Shown: positions 1 through 9,393 of the stretch, piece by piece | Layout of the letters: each line of letters opens with the position of its first letter | Numbering within the stretch: the stretch's first letter is position 1 | Notes under the pieces: generated by a model | What the model was told of the DNA's origin: nothing | Databases searched by the model: none | The model's input: only the letters and a program-made list of their open reading frames with translations | DNA from: Hyphococcus sp. | GTDB taxonomy: Bacteria; Pseudomonadota; Alphaproteobacteria; Caulobacterales; Parvularculaceae | Assembly (NCBI GenBank): GCA_021776415.1 | Contig: JAJFFY010000081.1 | Coordinates: 1-64,000 of the forward strand | DNA length: 64,000 bases | Reading direction: 5' to 3' | Made by a program: the position numbers and the translations under genes

Positions 1-2
1 TG

Positions 3-134
3 GCGGTCCTGTTGGTGGGATTTGAAATTATTTCTCTCGGCCCGGATGGATTGATGATGGTCGTTAATACAACGCTAGTTCTGGCGCTGTTGTCATATTT
101 GACCGAACCCATTTTCGGAAAATATGTGAAGTAA
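3..134 (+). CDS. C-terminal end of an unidentified hydrophobic protein (5' truncated by window edge)
   Basis: Open frame from base 3 to TAA at 132-134: AVLLVGFEIISLGPDGLMMVVNTTLVLALLSYLTEPIFGKYVK*. Confidence 0.5.
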   Translation, partial: AVLLVGFEIISLGPDGLMMVVNTTLVLALLSYLTEPIFGKYVK

Positions 135-175
135 CAAAATATTTTTTTGGAACGCAAACCACCAGGGTTGTGTCA

Positions 176-571
176 TCACACAAGCGGCCCAGCGGTTGCG
201 AACCACTCACGTAATGCTTCCAGAGTAAGCCGGTCGAGGATTACAAGAAAAGCGATCCCCAACGCACCGCCGAAAACAAAAAGCAGGCGATACTTCATTT
301 CATCACGATGAATATGAGCGCTCACAGCGATGATGCTGAAAACGAAGGCGCCAACGATCGCGCCGATGATAGCGCCCAGCCTTGCCGCCTCGAACAATAT
401 CAGCGCGTTGACAGTACCGATGGAGGCATGAAACAGCGTAAAGACAGCGCCAAATACCGGGCACATAAGCATGGCGAAGAACCCGGCGAAAACCGGGTTA
501 GCAAAAAGGAAAGACGGAAGCGGCCCCATCTGAGAGGCTGCATCGATAAGCGGTTTTTCTTTAATCGACAT
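176..571 (-). CDS. small membrane protein, hypothetical
   Basis: 131-aa frame starting MSIKEKPLIDAASQMGPLP with several hydrophobic segments; the longer ORF-track start runs through a tRNA and is not credible. Confidence 0.65.
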   Translation of the reverse strand: MSIKEKPLIDAASQMGPLPSFLFANPVFAGFFAMLMCPVFGAVFTLFHASIGTVNALILFEAARLGAIIGAIVGAFVFSIIAVSAHIHRDEMKYRLLFVFGGALGIAFLVILDRLTLEALREWFATAGPLV

Positions 572-629
572 TGCGAGTTGCCTTTCCCCATCGGAGGCTT
601 CGCGAAGCGAATAGCCGCGAGGTAAAAAA

Positions 630-706
630 TGGCGACCCCGGCAGGACTTGAACCTGCAACCCTCGGCTTCGAAGGCCGATGCTCTATCCAATTGAGCTAC
701 GGAGCC
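630..706 (-). tRNA. tRNA-Arg (anticodon TCG)
   Basis: Reverse complement GGCTCCGTAGCTCAATTGGATAGAGCATCGGCCTTCGAAGCCGAGGGTTGCAGGTTCAAGTCCTGCCGGGGTCGCCA folds as cloverleaf, loop CTTCGAA, CCA encoded. Confidence 0.95.
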
Positions 707-864
707 AGCCCGCGTTTCATACAGCGGAGAGGAGGGAATGGCGAGCCGGCTTTGGCGGGCCAGAAAACGCCAATAGAAATCGGCCAACGCGCCCGACCGG
801 GCGCCGCGCGGGCAGCGCGCCCCATCGGAGGCTTCGCGAAGCGAATAGCCGTGAGATAAAATAA

Positions 865-941
865 TGGCGACCCCGGCAGGAATCGAACCTGCAACCCCCG
901 GCTTAGAAGGCCGGTGCTCTATCCAGTTGAGCTACGGGGCC
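865..941 (-). tRNA. tRNA-Arg (anticodon TCT)
   Basis: Reverse complement GGCCCCGTAGCTCAACTGGATAGAGCACCGGCCTTCTAAGCCGGGGGTTGCAGGTTCGATTCCTGCCGGGGTCGCCA; loop CTTCTAA, CCA encoded. Confidence 0.96.
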
Positions 942-996
942 GTGATGCGTGCGCAGAATTTAGAGCAGTCCTCGGGGGAAGTAAAAGCCAACCTAC

Positions 997-1305
997 TTAA
1001 TGCGTCCAGGGCTTGCGCCGGTGGAAGGCGAAATTATCGGAATAGGCCTTGGGCGCCGCAGTCGGGCGGTGGTCCGGCTCGACCCGGAAAGGAATGCCGT
1101 TATTTTTCGCGTAGGCGATGGCTTCGCCCTCGCTGTCGAAGGACAGATGGACCTCGCTGGAGGTCATATCATCGGCGCTGGTCCAGCCCATCAGCGGGTC
1201 GATGCGCCTTGCGGTCTCGGCGTCAAACTCCAGCAGCCAGGATTTGGTGTGCGCCTTGCCTGATTGCATCGCAGTCTTTGAGGGGCGGTAAATGCGCGCA
1301 AACAT
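997..1305 (-). CDS. ETC complex I subunit (NDUFS4-like) family protein
   Basis: MFARIYRPSKTAMQSGKAHTKSWLLEFDAETARRIDPLMGWTSADDM...; typical alphaproteobacterial NDUFS4-like protein. Confidence 0.9.
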   Translation of the reverse strand: MFARIYRPSKTAMQSGKAHTKSWLLEFDAETARRIDPLMGWTSADDMTSSEVHLSFDSEGEAIAYAKNNGIPFRVEPDHRPTAAPKAYSDNFAFHRRKPWTH

Positions 1306-1358
1306 AGCGGCCTGCTCTTTCTGTCCTTGCTCGCGGCCGATTTTCGGTGCGATCAAAA

Positions 1359-1435
<77 letters not shown>

Positions 1436-1518
1436 ACTAGGGTTCGACAACGGCCCGTGAAGGCCGCGCGCCGGGTCATCGTCTATCTTGGCGCGGATGT
1501 AAAGACCATTAAGGTGGT

Positions 1519-1623
1519 TAGAGCGCCGGACGAAAAAGTGGAAACCGGTTTTTCGTATAAATCCGGCGCACAACAAAGAATCTAGAGTATCGGGCGATTC
1601 CTCTAAATCGCCCGATACTCTAG
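1519..1623 (+). repeat. two-hairpin interspersed repeat, copy A
   Basis: TAGAGCGCCGGA-CGAAAAAGTGGAAACCGGTTTTTCG-TATAAATCCGGCGC-ACAACAAAGAATCTAGAG-TATCGGGCGATT...AATCGCCCGATACTCTAG. Confidence 0.9.
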
Positions 1624-2108
1624 TTGTTATTGAATAGCGGGTGACGGACGCGGTCGCCCTCATTTATTCCCAGGGCCGCAAAGGTCCCGCCATTAACCTC
1701 AAGCACGGAAAGCACGATGGCGCCCGACGGCATGGATTCCAGCGACTTTGGCGTTGCGTCGGCGGTGATGCGTTTGATGACGCCGGCCTCGTCGATGAAG
1801 GCGATATCGAGGGGGATCAGAGTGTTTTTCATCCAGATGCCGACCTGCTGCGGCTGTTCGAAATCGAACAACATGCCCGCATCGGCGGCAAGCTCGGTGC
1901 GATACATCAGCCCCACCCGGCGGGTTTCCGGCGTGTCAACGATTTCAACTATGAAGACATGATCGCCGGACGCAGTTTCAATCACCAGCCTTGATGTCGC
2001 CTTACCGGGGACGCCAAGTCGGTCAGACTGCGCACAGGCGGCAGTCGCGAAAATCGTCAGTAGGAAAATGAATTTTGCAAAAGCGGCGGTTACGCGAAAC
2101 TGGGTCAT
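1620..2108 (-). CDS. DUF192 domain-containing exported protein
   Basis: Signal peptide then ...VEIVDTPETRRVGLMYRTELAADAGMLFDFEQPQQVGIWMKNTLIPLDIAFID... Confidence 0.93.
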   Translation of the reverse strand: MTQFRVTAAFAKFIFLLTIFATAACAQSDRLGVPGKATSRLVIETASGDHVFIVEIVDTPETRRVGLMYRTELAADAGMLFDFEQPQQVGIWMKNTLIPLDIAFIDEAGVIKRITADATPKSLESMPSGAIVLSVLEVNGGTFAALGINEGDRVRHPLFNNN

Positions 2109-2120
2109 GGCTTTTCTTGG

Positions 2121-2672
2121 TTAGTTATCGGGATCCGGTCTTATTTCCACGGCCAGCAGACCTTTGCGGCCTTCGCCGAAGGATACCTGTACGCGCTGGC
2201 CCGGAACAAGCTCGCCCATGCCGCAATTACGCACCGTCTCCATATGAATGAAGATGTCAGGCGTGCCCTCGCCCCGGGTCAAAAAACCAAAACCCTTGGC
2301 GCGGTTGAACCACTTGACCTCAGCCCGGGCAAAATCACCGGCAGGGGTCTGACTGATGATCGGCGTTTGCGCAATCAGCGGCGTCGCGGTTGATTCATCA
2401 ATGTCCAAAAGCTTCAGCGCCTGAAGTCCTTTATTGCGGCGGATCACTTCGCATTCGATGGTCGCGCCCTCCCGGGCGGTCTCGCGCCCGGCCGCCTTCA
2501 GGCAAGACGAGTGAATCAGAACATCGCCCTCGCCGTTAGGATTATCCGGAACGATAAAGCCGTACCCCTTGGTGGGGTCGAACCATTTCACAATGCCCTT
2601 CAGGGTGAAAGTTTCTTCTTCTTCGTCCTGCGGCTGATCAATGTCCGGAGTAGATACACCTTGCTCATCCAT
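2121..2672 (-). CDS. cold-shock protein with two CSD domains
   Basis: Two copies of the CSD signature: GIVKWFDPTKGYGFIVPD and AEVKWFNRAKGFGFLTRGEGTPDIFIHMETV. Confidence 0.95.
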   Translation of the reverse strand: MDEQGVSTPDIDQPQDEEEETFTLKGIVKWFDPTKGYGFIVPDNPNGEGDVLIHSSCLKAAGRETAREGATIECEVIRRNKGLQALKLLDIDESTATPLIAQTPIISQTPAGDFARAEVKWFNRAKGFGFLTRGEGTPDIFIHMETVRNCGMGELVPGQRVQVSFGEGRKGLLAVEIRPDPDN

Positions 2673-2872
2673 ACTTGGTCTGACACCCCCCAGTCGCGCG
2701 CTGAGTTAACTTTGTTTTGATTAACTATAATCTAGAACCGTCAATCCGTCATTCCCCCCTGCGCAAAGAATACACCCTTTTCGTTTAATTATTTTGGGTT
2801 TTCCCCAGAAAGTTGCAGTTACTAGATAACATTACGCAATCCAGATGGGGCTGTTAGCTCGCACTCTCAGGT

Positions 2873-3325
2873 TTAAGCGATCGCTTGCGATTCCAGATCC
2901 GACAGGAATTTACCAATCAGCATAAGGAAGACGTCAAAATCTGATTCAATATTTTCCGCCGAAACCCCGCCGCTGGAATTGCGGTCCATTTGCAGGCGGA
3001 TGTCGCCATCATTATCGACAAAAGCACGGCCGAATTTCACGTCATTATTAAACTTGTTGAGAATCTTATAGCCGACTTCATCGGCGGTAATCCCAGGCAA
3101 GTAGGTAATATAGGAAACATCACCATCGGCGCCGGCTATCCAGACAATGATGCGATATCCACTAGCGTCGACAATAACTTTGTCGGCTTGGAATTCTTGC
3201 GCGTTATAGCCTTGGCTAGAGAGAATGCTGACAATCTGCGATTGTGAAATACCCGCAGCGATTGCCGAATTAAGCGGTGAAAACGCCAGCATCACTGTGG
3301 CGACTAATACTATAATGACTCTCAT
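2873..3325 (-). CDS. exported YbjN-domain-like protein
   Basis: Signal peptide plus GISQSQIVSILSSQGYNAQEFQADKVIVDASGYRIIVWIAGADGDVSYITYLPG, YbjN-like pattern. Confidence 0.7.
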   Translation of the reverse strand: MRVIIVLVATVMLAFSPLNSAIAAGISQSQIVSILSSQGYNAQEFQADKVIVDASGYRIIVWIAGADGDVSYITYLPGITADEVGYKILNKFNNDVKFGRAFVDNDGDIRLQMDRNSSGGVSAENIESDFDVFLMLIGKFLSDLESQAIA

Positions 3326-3526
3326 TGCCCCGACCCCTTTGCAGACACGACCATGTTTAACAAGGGTCCAATTAACGGCAATTTCGCGGTGAAATCAATT
3401 GCTGGCCCCGGTTTTATCGAAATCCCGGGGGCTGGGGCCCGGTTCAGCGGTTTTTCCCCTCAAAAATCGGCAATTCCACCTGCGCAGGCCGCTTCCCCTA
3501 ACCGCGGCAAATAGTAATATGGCGCG

Positions 3527-4702
3527 ATGTTTACAAAGTTTTTTCATGAGTTGAAATCAGCGGGCCTGCCGGTCTCCTTGCGCGAATATCTAACGCTGAT
3601 GGAGGCGATGGACGCCGACCTGGCGGGCCGCAAGGTTGAGGACTTTTATTATCTGTCGCGCTCAACGCTGGTCAAAGACGAGCGCAATCTCGACAAATTC
3701 GACCGCGTCTTTGGCCATGTCTTCAAGGGGATTGAGACCGTTGAGGACGCCGCCGCTGCGGAAATTCCCGAAGCGTGGTTGAAACTTCTCACCGAGAAAT
3801 ATTTCACCGAAGAAGAAAAGAAACAGATCGACGCGCTCGGCAGCTGGGACAAACTGATGGAGACGCTGCAACAGCGTCTTAAGGAACAGGAAAAGCGTCA
3901 TCAGGGCGGCTCGAAATGGATCGGGACCGGCGGGACGTCGCCCTTCGGATCAGGCGGTTACAACCCCGAAGGCATCCGCATAGGCAATCAAGGCAAACGT
4001 CAGGGCCGCGCGGTCAAGGTTTGGGAAAAACGTGAATACAAAAATCTCGATGACAATGTTGAGCTTGGTACACGGAACATAAAAGTGGCGCTGCGCCGGC
4101 TGCGACGCTTCGCCCGCAAGGGTGCGCATGACGAGTTTGATCTCGACAGCACAATCGACGCAACCGCCCGTTCAGGTTATCTCGACATTCAAATGCGCCC
4201 AGAACGCCGCAATGCGATCAAGGTGTTGTTGTTCTTTGATGCTGGCGGGTCGATGGATCCGTTCGTGCGCACCTGCGAGGAGTTGTTCTCGGCAGCGCGG
4301 ACGGAATTTAAGCACATGGAGTATTTCTACTTCCACAATTGCATTTACGACTATGTGTGGAAAGACAATCGCCGGCGCTGGACGGAGAAAATTCCGACCT
4401 GGGAGATCATGCATAAATACCCCCATGATTATAAAATCATCTTTGTCGGCGACGCCTCCATGAGCCCCTATGAGATTACAGTACCCGGCGGTTCGGTTGA
4501 GTATTTCAACGAAGAACCGGGCGCGATCTGGCTGAAGCGGCTGACCGACATTTATGAAAGCGTCGTCTGGTTGAACCCCATACAAAAAAACAGCTGGGAT
4601 TACGTACCGTCAACGCAGCTGATCCGGGAGCTGGTCAGTGATCGGATGTATCCTTTAACGCTGGGCGGGATCGCCAGCGCTATGACCGAGCTAAAACGTT
4701 AA
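3527..4702 (+). CDS. VWA domain-containing CoxE-like protein
   Basis: MFTKFFHELKSAGLPVSLREYLTLMEAM...; MIDAS-like LLFFDAGGSMDPFV. Confidence 0.88.
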   Translation: MFTKFFHELKSAGLPVSLREYLTLMEAMDADLAGRKVEDFYYLSRSTLVKDERNLDKFDRVFGHVFKGIETVEDAAAAEIPEAWLKLLTEKYFTEEEKKQIDALGSWDKLMETLQQRLKEQEKRHQGGSKWIGTGGTSPFGSGGYNPEGIRIGNQGKRQGRAVKVWEKREYKNLDDNVELGTRNIKVALRRLRRFARKGAHDEFDLDSTIDATARSGYLDIQMRPERRNAIKVLLFFDAGGSMDPFVRTCEELFSAARTEFKHMEYFYFHNCIYDYVWKDNRRRWTEKIPTWEIMHKYPHDYKIIFVGDASMSPYEITVPGGSVEYFNEEPGAIWLKRLTDIYESVVWLNPIQKNSWDYVPSTQLIRELVSDRMYPLTLGGIASAMTELKR

Positions 4703-5050
4703 TCAGTTGAGATCGCGCAGGCGCCTGGCCTCGCCAAGGGTGGTTTCCAGCTGGCGGCGCAGCGACACCAGCAATGCCGCACGCTTCTCGCTCTTGCCGG
4801 GGATTTTTCCCGTCAAAGCTTCGGCTTCAGCGCACAAGTCGCCCAAAACCCAGGCGCCGATGCCGCGCGCGGCGCCTTTAATCGAATGCGCGGTGTCGCC
4901 CCACCCTTCATCGCTCTGGTCAATAGAAAACTGCTCGCTCATTTGCTGAACCTGATCGCCAAAGATAGCGAGAATCTCATCTCTGAGCGCAACATCACCC
5001 ACAACGTATTTTTCCAGGTGATCTAGGTCTATCAAGACAGCCGCAGTCAT
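4703..5050 (-). CDS. stand-alone Hpt (histidine phosphotransfer) domain protein
   Basis: Hpt motif AHSIKGAARGIGA in a 115-aa protein. Confidence 0.88.
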   Translation of the reverse strand: MTAAVLIDLDHLEKYVVGDVALRDEILAIFGDQVQQMSEQFSIDQSDEGWGDTAHSIKGAARGIGAWVLGDLCAEAEALTGKIPGKSEKRAALLVSLRRQLETTLGEARRLRDLN

Positions 5051-5151
5051 GCCGTTTTCCTCTGTGTATTTCTCATTGCGGCGTAAACTAAACAGTGTCC
5101 GCTACAATTGTGTTAAAATTTTATACGTCTTGATGAACAGAGTGTTAACAA

Positions 5152-5189
5152 AACGCCGCCCTCCAGCACGGAGAGCGGCGTTATTGTGT
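5152..5189 (-). terminator. putative intrinsic terminator downstream of the 5304-5804 gene
   Basis: AACGCCGC-cctccagcacggaga-GCGGCGTT; on the minus strand followed by TTTTGTT. Confidence 0.5.
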
Positions 5190-5206
5190 TCTTGCGGCGG
5201 CTTCAA

Positions 5207-5307
5207 GAGCATTTCCGAATAAGTGTGACGCGGTTATCCGATAGAAATGCGGCAAACAAAGAATCTAGAGCAAATCCGTGATTCAATTTAACTCGGATTT
5301 TCTCTAG
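5207..5307 (+). repeat. two-hairpin interspersed repeat, copy B
   Basis: GAGCATTTC-CGAATAAGTGTGACGCGGTTATCCG-ATAGAAATGC-GGCAAACAAAGAATCTAGAG-CAAATCCG...CGGATTTTCTCTAG. Confidence 0.88.
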
Positions 5308-5804
5308 TTGCCGTCGCTTGGCGCTTCCGCCTCTTCGACGGCTTCTTCTTCCGCCGGCGCCTCAACTTCGGCTGCCGCTTCTTCTACGACTACATCAGCT
5401 GCATCACCGGCGCCTTCCGCGGCGTCACTGACCACTTCGACAGCGGCGTCAACCGTGTCAGAGGCCTCGCCCGCAACATCGCCAGCGGCGTCGACAACCT
5501 CTGCCGCCTCCTCGCCTGCGACATCCATCGCGTCATCCGCCACGGCGTCGACCGCATCCCCAACTTCCTCTGCTGGCTCGCCAGCCATGCTCTCGCTTGC
5601 ATCTTCCGCAGCGCCAGCAATGCCATCGTCAGCTGCTTGCGCGCCATCGGTTGCAGCGGCTCCCCCCTCATCGGCGGCATGGCCGGTCGCTTCCGCACTC
5701 TCGTCAATCGCCTCGCCTGCATCCGGCGCCACTGGGCGCGTTAATTTCGTCAGTCCAATAATCACCGCCAACGCAACGGCGATAACGAGTATCAATCTAA
5801 ACAT
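5304..5804 (-). CDS. N-terminally anchored, acidic Ala/Glu/Asp-rich low-complexity protein
   Basis: MFRLILVIAVALAVIIGLTKL TM helix followed by ~140 aa of A/D/E/V-rich sequence. Confidence 0.75.
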   Translation of the reverse strand: MFRLILVIAVALAVIIGLTKLTRPVAPDAGEAIDESAEATGHAADEGGAAATDGAQAADDGIAGAAEDASESMAGEPAEEVGDAVDAVADDAMDVAGEEAAEVVDAAGDVAGEASDTVDAAVEVVSDAAEGAGDAADVVVEEAAAEVEAPAEEEAVEEAEAPSDGN

Positions 5805-6064
5805 GGTAACCCTTCTTTCTGTCTGCCCATTCCTCACGCAGATAATTTGGCCTCACGTGATTTTCTGGAGCGTCCCTACCCCGCGCGAGACAGTGGAAAT
5901 TACCGGATTTTCCTGCATTGGTAAATGATTTCTTGGCCGCACCGTTGGCGGGAAAACCGCTGATTTGTCGCAGGTCTGCGGCAATTGCCTCTTGCTGTCG
6001 CTCGCGCAGCCCCTTATCGATCGACGTTTTATGGCGACCGCGTGGCGCCGCCGGCGGAGATATC

Positions 6065-7546
6065 ATGACGGAAAACGCAATTTTTCTTGGCAAAAGCAAG
6101 CGCCCTGAATATCTCAATCTGAAATACGCCAATCGTCATGGGCTGATCGCTGGCGCTACCGGTACGGGCAAAACCGTCACGTTACAGATTATCGCCGAGG
6201 GCCTGTCTGACGCCGGGGTGCCGGTGTTTGTCGCCGACGTGAAAGGTGATTTGTCAGGCATATCTCAGCCGGTAAAGATGAAAGACTTTCTCACCAACCG
6301 CGCGAAGGTGGTCGGGCTCGACCCCTATGAGCCGGCCGGATATCCGGTGTGCTTCTGGGATTTGTTCGGCAAACAAGGACACCCGATCCGCGCAACCGTG
6401 ACCGAAATGGGCCCATTGCTGCTAGCCTCGCTTTTGGGTCTTAACGACACACAGGAAGGCGTGTTGACGCTTGCGTTTCGTCTCGCTGACGATGAGGGGT
6501 TGTTGCTTCTGGACCTGAAGGATTTGCGGGCGCTGCTGGTTGAGGTGGCGAACCGGTCGAAGGAATTGTCGGTGGAATATGGCCATGTTTCCAAAGCCAG
6601 CGTCGGCGCCATTCAGCGGCGCCTCTTGGCTCTGGAAGAACAGGGCGCCAACAAGTTCTTTGGCGAGCCGGCGCTTGAACTTGATGATTTTTTACGCACC
6701 GATGAGGCCGGCGCGGGGATCATCAACATCCTCGCCGCCGACAGACTGATGCAGACGCCGAAACTCTACGCCACGTTCTTGTTGTGGTTGTTGTCTGAGC
6801 TGTTTGAGGAATTGCCGGAAATCGGCGATCCGGAAAAACCCAAGCTGGTGTTCTTCTTCGACGAAGCGCATTTACTGTTTAACGACGCGCCCAAGGCGCT
6901 GCTCAAAAAGGTTGAACAGGTTGTTCGTCTGATCCGTTCCAAAGGCGTCAGCGTCTTCTTTGTAACGCAAAACCCGCTTGATGTGCCGGACAGCGTCTCC
7001 AGCCAGCTTGGCAATCGCGTACAACATGCTCTGCGCGCCTATACGCCGCGCGAGCAACGCGTTGTCCGCGCCGCGGCGGAGACGTTTCGCGCCAATCCGG
7101 ATTTCAAAACCGTCGATGTGATTACCGAACTTGGTATTGGCGAGGCGCTGGTCTCGACGCTGGCCAGCAAAGGTGCGCCCGGCATTGTCCAGCAAACGCT
7201 GATCCGTCCGCCCGCCTCGCGCATGGGAACGGTCACCAAAGCCGAGCGCAGAGCCGTGCTTCAGACCTCTGAGATGGCCGAAAAATATGATCAAACCATC
7301 GACCGCAAATCCGCCTACGAAGTGCTGCACAAACGCGCCGAGCGCATTGCGGAAAACCAAGAAAAAGAACAGCTTCGCGCAGAGAAAGAAAAAGCCCGCA
7401 AGACAAGCCGAAGGGCCCCGAGGAGAGCGCCAAGGCGACGCCGCTCGAACCGTCAGACCGTCAGCGAGGCCGCATTCAAAACCGCAGCGCGCACGCTCGC
7501 GCGCGAGCTTGTACGCGGGCTTTTTGGCACGCTGAAGCGCCGGTAA
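6065..7546 (+). CDS. HerA-like/DUF853 ATPase
   Basis: [65 protein letters not shown]; Walker A GATGTGKT, Walker [10 protein letters not shown]. Confidence 0.93.
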   Translation: MTENAIFLGKSKRPEYLNLKYANRHGLIAGATGTGKTVTLQIIAEGLSDAGVPVFVADVKGDLSGISQPVKMKDFLTNRAKVVGLDPYEPAGYPVCFWDLFGKQGHPIRATVTEMGPLLLASLLGLNDTQEGVLTLAFRLADDEGLLLLDLKDLRALLVEVANRSKELSVEYGHVSKASVGAIQRRLLALEEQGANKFFGEPALELDDFLRTDEAGAGIINILAADRLMQTPKLYATFLLWLLSELFEELPEIGDPEKPKLVFFFDEAHLLFNDAPKALLKKVEQVVRLIRSKGVSVFFVTQNPLDVPDSVSSQLGNRVQHALRAYTPREQRVVRAAAETFRANPDFKTVDVITELGIGEALVSTLASKGAPGIVQQTLIRPPASRMGTVTKAERRAVLQTSEMAEKYDQTIDRKSAYEVLHKRAERIAENQEKEQLRAEKEKARKTSRRAPRRAPRRRRSNRQTVSEAAFKTAARTLARELVRGLFGTLKRR

Positions 7547-7555
7547 ATATCGCAA

Positions 7556-8170
7556 ATGCAACCTGATCAAACACAGCCTGAGGCGTCAGAGCAAAAGATA
7601 TTTGCAACCGTCGTCGGCGGCACGGTGGTTATGGGCATTGCCGCCATTGTGCTGGGCTGGCTGGTTGGAACGCCGTTGCTTCCGCAATTGTCTGTCTCCA
7701 TCAATGCCGCCCTGGTGGGGGTCATCGCGACATTACCGCTGGCTCTGTTCCTGTGGTGGTTCTCCAACACACAAAACCCGACCCTTGCCGAGTTCCGTCA
7801 CAGCCAGATTAAATTTTTCGCCGAAATCGGTTTTGAGTTCACCCTGCCGCGCATCATCGTGATGGCGATTGTCGCCGGGGTCTCGGAAGAGTTTTTATTT
7901 CGCGGTGTTATACAAAGCTGGATCGGCGGATTTGCACCGGTTGCTGTCGCGCTCATCGCGTCGAATATCATCTTCGGCTTACTGCATATGCGCACCGTGC
8001 TTTACGCGGTCATAGCCGGTCTCGTTGGCCTATATCTTGGCGTTGTTTATATCTATACGGATAGTTTGCTGGCGCCGATAATCACCCATGGGCTTTATGA
8101 CTATGTAGCGCTGATTTACACCAAGCGCGCTATTGATGCGTATCGGCAGCTCGATCGCCCGGTTGCCTAG
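7556..8170 (+). CDS. CPBP family intramembrane metalloprotease
   Basis: Motifs EEFLFRG, FGLLHM and ITHGLYDY in a multi-TM protein. Confidence 0.9.
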   Translation: MQPDQTQPEASEQKIFATVVGGTVVMGIAAIVLGWLVGTPLLPQLSVSINAALVGVIATLPLALFLWWFSNTQNPTLAEFRHSQIKFFAEIGFEFTLPRIIVMAIVAGVSEEFLFRGVIQSWIGGFAPVAVALIASNIIFGLLHMRTVLYAVIAGLVGLYLGVVYIYTDSLLAPIITHGLYDYVALIYTKRAIDAYRQLDRPVA

Positions 8171-8176
8171 CTACGG

Positions 8177-8965
8177 CTAAGTCCGAAAAGCCGTTTCCAG
8201 CGCTTCTTCGATAATCGGATAGCCGAGATTGTCCGGAATGGTGACATATTTCTTGCCGTCACGCTCGATGATTTCAGGTTGCACCAACTCTATTGTCCGC
8301 TCCCCGGCAAAAGCTATTGCGGCGTCAGCATTCTCTCTGGCGCCCAGCAACTCAACATTGCGAGAGGTCGGGAAAATCATCTTGCGCTCGCCGCTATCAC
8401 GCGCCGCAACCGCGGCGCTGGGCGTTGACCAGATCGCGTCAGTCGCCTCATTGCCGTCCTCGCGCGCGTTTTGCCCTGCCGGTGTTTTGGCCGCGAAGAA
8501 CCAGGTATCGAAACGACGGTGAAGCACCTGCGCCGGCGGCGCCCAGCGCGCAAAAAGGTGCAATTGATCGCATGCAAGAACAAGCTGCTCGGCTTTGATA
8601 AGGTCGAGAAATCTGGCGTCATCATCTTCGACAATTTTGCGTTGCGGCGTCAGTGATTGGACATACGCATCGTCAACATAGGCGCCGTCGCCTTCGCGCA
8701 TCGCCAGCAATATTCCGGTTTCTTCAAACGCCTCGCGGATCGCGGCAATGCGCGGCGCGCGCTGTTCATCAGTAATCGCGTCAAAGCCGCTGGCGCTGTC
8801 CCCCCAGGCCGTATCGTAATCACCCTTGGCAATGCGCCCGCCCGGAAACACCAGCGCGCCGCCAGCAAAGGCGATATTGGCGTGGCGCTCAATCATCAAC
8901 ACTTCAAAGGATGGTAGATCGCGCAGCAGTAAAATTGTCGCCGCCGGAATGGACTGGTTAGTCAC
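8177..8965 (-). CDS. NUDIX hydrolase
   Basis: GTG start; GGALVFPGGRIAKGD...REAFEETGILLA Nudix box. Confidence 0.88.
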   Translation of the reverse strand: MTNQSIPAATILLLRDLPSFEVLMIERHANIAFAGGALVFPGGRIAKGDYDTAWGDSASGFDAITDEQRAPRIAAIREAFEETGILLAMREGDGAYVDDAYVQSLTPQRKIVEDDDARFLDLIKAEQLVLACDQLHLFARWAPPAQVLHRRFDTWFFAAKTPAGQNAREDGNEATDAIWSTPSAAVAARDSGERKMIFPTSRNVELLGARENADAAIAFAGERTIELVQPEIIERDGKKYVTIPDNLGYPIIEEALETAFRT

Positions 8966-9374
8966 CGAATAAATCCTTCGCGTTGTTCGCCGCCGGATAA
9001 GCCATCCGCGCCTTAAGAAGTTTGACCGCCGCCAGCGCACCAGCGCCAGTCGCCAGCGCAGAGACAGGCCACAAAACCCAGCTCAGGGAAAATGACATCA
9101 GCGTCATGATGGCGGAAAAAAACATCGCCGCGCCAGCAAGGAAGCCGAGCGGCGCCCAGCGCTTGCCTAAGAGCAGTGCAATCGCCGCGGCGGAAAAAGC
9201 GCCCGCCAACCAGCCGGCGCCAAGGAGCAGACTATAAGGCAGCGATGCGCCCTCCTCGCCGCTGAGAATGCCCGCGCCATCGCCTAATAACGCGGCGCCC
9301 GCGCCCTCGACGAATTTTGCCGTTGTCAGCCCGATGATGACCGCAACGATGATGGAGAGGAGCGAGCGAAGCAT
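8958..9374 (-). CDS. hypothetical membrane protein
   Basis: 138-aa multi-TM ORF; its 3' end overlaps the NUDIX start. Confidence 0.7.
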   Translation of the reverse strand: MLRSLLSIIVAVIIGLTTAKFVEGAGAALLGDGAGILSGEEGASLPYSLLLGAGWLAGAFSAAAIALLLGKRWAPLGFLAGAAMFFSAIMTLMSFSLSWVLWPVSALATGAGALAAVKLLKARMAYPAANNAKDLFGD

Positions 9375-9393
9375 AATCTATAAATCCGATCGC

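Noticed and set aside
5308-5928. 206-aa Ser/Ala/Thr-rich ORF on the + strand
   Set aside because: Exact antisense shadow of the acidic Ala/Glu-rich gene 5304-5804; composition is explained by reverse-complement GC-rich codons.
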